From: CAYFVR01 sp046541515 | Lineage (GTDB): Bacteria; Desulfobacterota; Desulfobacteria; Desulfobacterales; Desulfococcaceae | Length of the DNA: 22,453 nt | Assembly (NCBI GenBank): GCA_046541515.1 | Contig: JBKHDD010000071.1 | Coordinates: forward strand, 1 to 22,453 | Direction: 5' to 3' | Shown: positions 21,414 through 22,453 of the stretch, piece by piece | How positions within the stretch are numbered: the stretch's first letter is position 1 | How the letters are laid out: each line of letters starts with the position of its first letter | Program-made: the position numbers and the translations under genes | Notes under the pieces: generated by a model | What the model was told of the DNA's origin: nothing | What the model saw: the letters and a program-made list of their open reading frames with translations, nothing else | Databases searched by the model: none

Positions 21414-21960
21414 TCATCCCTTGTTGTTGATTAGTCCGGACGGACAGGCGTTGCGGAGGCTCGTGCAAAACGTTGGAACCAGCCTCCTCGTCCATATCCG
21501 GGCCATCGGGCGGGAAACGAGCAAAGCAGGTCTGCGTCAGACTCCCAATATTGCGCAAGGAGCGTATCGCTTTCCGTCTTATTATGCGCCTCCCGAAATA
21601 CCCATCATTGTCCGTCAACCGGACGCCAACGGGCAAAATGGCCGGGATTGGACAGAAGGATGGGGATTGTTGCAGGTTTCACACCCCCGCGTCCATCGAT
21701 ATCCCGAACCGTCCGAATATCGCCGATGCATTCCGGCACATCCGCAACCAGATGCGCAACGATTTGAATATTTAACGTTTGGCAGATAGCGGCGGGTGTC
21801 AAGAAAAAGGTTGCCGATAGTCATGATTATGCCGGGTTTCGCTGAAAAACGCCCAGGCCGACCAAACTGCAAACGGAAAAATCGCATAGGCAATATTGGC
21901 TGTGGTTTCGGTCATATGGGTTGGTCGATTCGTTTTTGGGATTTAACGCCAATGCCGACC
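21414..21960. other. A+T-richer stretch without a recognisable gene
   Basis: No frame here combines a ribosome site, a start and protein-like composition. Short open frames on both strands are rich in Cys, Arg, Pro and His and mutually contradictory, as expected of non-coding or decayed DNA. Base composition is less GC-rich than upstream and similar to the toxin-antitoxin pair that follows, so this may be debris of the same horizontally acquired segment. I could not identify a parent gene. Confidence 0.5.
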
Positions 21961-21989
21961 TTGACGCGAAACCAAATTGAAACAATTAT
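21961..21989 (+). promoter_or_regulatory. Promoter of the toxin-antitoxin pair
   Basis: TTGACG (21961-21966, five of six) and AATTAT (21984-21989, four of six) are exactly 17 bases apart and end 21 bases before the antitoxin ATG. Transcription would start near 21996, leaving a very short leader holding GGGAGG as ribosome site. Such toxin-antitoxin promoters are usually repressed by the antitoxin itself. Confidence 0.5.
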
Positions 21990-22010
21990 GGCTCCAAAAG
22001 GGAGGCGCCG

Positions 22011-22253
22011 ATGCCTACGTTGACGATTAAAAACATGCCGGACGACCTCTATGAAAAACTGAAAGAGGCCGCCCAAACGCACCGCCGCAGTCTCAACAAC
22101 GAAATTATTTATTGCCTGGAGACGGTCCTGACCCCGCGAAAAATATCTACCTCGGAGCGGTTGCAGCGAGTACGGAATTTGCGGCAACAGATCCCCGCTG
22201 GAAAAGTGACCGTGGCCGACATAAAAGAGGCCATCGAACAAGGGCGGCCATGA
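22011..22253 (+). CDS. FitA-like ribbon-helix-helix antitoxin
   Basis: An 80-residue protein starting MPTLTIKNMPDDLYEKLKEA. Residues 1-45 form a ribbon-helix-helix: strand TLTIKNMP, helix DLYEKLKEAAQTH and helix SLNNEIIYCLETVL, as in FitA/Arc antitoxins. The C-terminal part (IPAGKVTVADIKEAIEQGRP) would be the toxin-neutralising tail. GGGAGG is 6 bases before the ATG. It would bind its own promoter and neutralise the PIN toxin encoded next; the genes overlap by 4 bases (ATGA). The codon use is more A+T-rich than in the rest of the window, consistent with acquisition by transfer. Confidence 0.9.
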   Translation: MPTLTIKNMPDDLYEKLKEAAQTHRRSLNNEIIYCLETVLTPRKISTSERLQRVRNLRQQIPAGKVTVADIKEAIEQGRP

Positions 22254-22453
22254 TTGTCTTTGATACCAATATTTTAACCTACCTCTTTTTGCCCACCGAG
22301 CACACCGCCAAAGCCGAATCTCTTTTAAAAGCTTCCCCGAAATGGGCGGTTCCAACGCTATGGCGCAGTGAATTTCGCAACGTCTTGGCCTTATATTTGC
22401 GCAAGAATCTATTGACGTTCGAACAAGCCGTTTCCATTCAGGCGGAAACCGAA
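22250..22453 (+). CDS. PIN-domain toxin (VapC/FitB-type), 3' end outside window
   Basis: From the ATG at 22250 the frame is open to the window edge: 68 residues beginning MIVFDTNILTYLFLPTEHTA. The DTN with Asp at residue 5 is the first catalytic acidic residue of PIN ribonucleases, and WAVPTLWRSEFRNVLALYLR (about 47-66... region beginning near residue 38) carries the second acid, Glu, in the 'EFRNVL' segment. Members cleave tRNA or rRNA and are inhibited by the cognate antitoxin. The last acidic residues lie outside the window, so activity cannot be judged. It overlaps the antitoxin stop by 4 bases. Confidence 0.88.
   Translation, partial: MIVFDTNILTYLFLPTEHTAKAESLLKASPKWAVPTLWRSEFRNVLALYLRKNLLTFEQAVSIQAETE

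Noticed and set aside
1..22453. tRNA, rRNA, insertion sequence or attachment site
   Set aside because: No T-loop or cloverleaf pattern, transposase, terminal inverted repeat or long direct repeat was found by reading both strands.

Overview
The window is dense, high-GC bacterial DNA with mostly single-strand operons, strong Shine-Dalgarno sites and many start/stop overlaps. An indolepyruvate:ferredoxin oxidoreductase (iorAB), a FlgM-associated protein of the type I recall from Desulfovibrio, a probable UGA-encoded selenocysteine protein and a class I plus class II aldolase pair together suggest an anaerobic member of the Desulfobacterota (sulfate-reducer lineage). That assignment is inference from gene content; no rRNA or tRNA is present to confirm it.

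Layout. 1-2.8 kb (minus): iorB (cut by the window edge), iorA and a DUF2892 membrane protein, with a good sigma70-type promoter at 2756-2784. 2.9-10.7 kb (minus): a long co-directional run. Read 5' to 3' it encodes a P-loop ATPase with a degenerate Walker A, a 961-residue NACHT NTPase with about 69 C-terminal pentapeptide repeats, a radical SAM enzyme, a nucleotide-sugar dehydrogenase and a DUF3524 glycosyltransferase related to tRNA-queuosine mannosyltransferase. The first three genes are joined by a 4-base overlap and a 1-base gap. I consider the ATPase/NACHT pair the most likely undescribed conflict or signalling system here. 10.8-11.3 kb (plus): a frameshifted AAA_28-type ATPase. 11.2-13.5 kb (minus): an RluF-like pseudouridine synthase, a 65-residue unknown protein, and argJ.

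13.8-16.0 kb (plus): a 67-residue dual-CXXC zinc-ribbon protein interrupted by an in-frame UGA that is followed at the right distance by a plausible bacterial SECIS hairpin. It heads a tight operon with an AEC-family transporter, truA and a DUF2007-like protein. 16.1-18.7 kb: a class I fructose-bisphosphate aldolase (minus) and a long class II aldolase (plus) are divergent. A zinc-ribbon NUDIX hydrolase follows the class II gene. 19.4-21.4 kb: a DVU0524-like FlgM-associated protein (plus), then an HMG-CoA-lyase-family enzyme and a cupin protein (both minus). The last kilobase is visibly richer in A+T. It has a 640-base stretch without a recognisable gene and then a FitA/VapC-type toxin-antitoxin pair whose toxin runs off the window.

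No rRNA, tRNA, CRISPR array, insertion sequence or replication origin was found.
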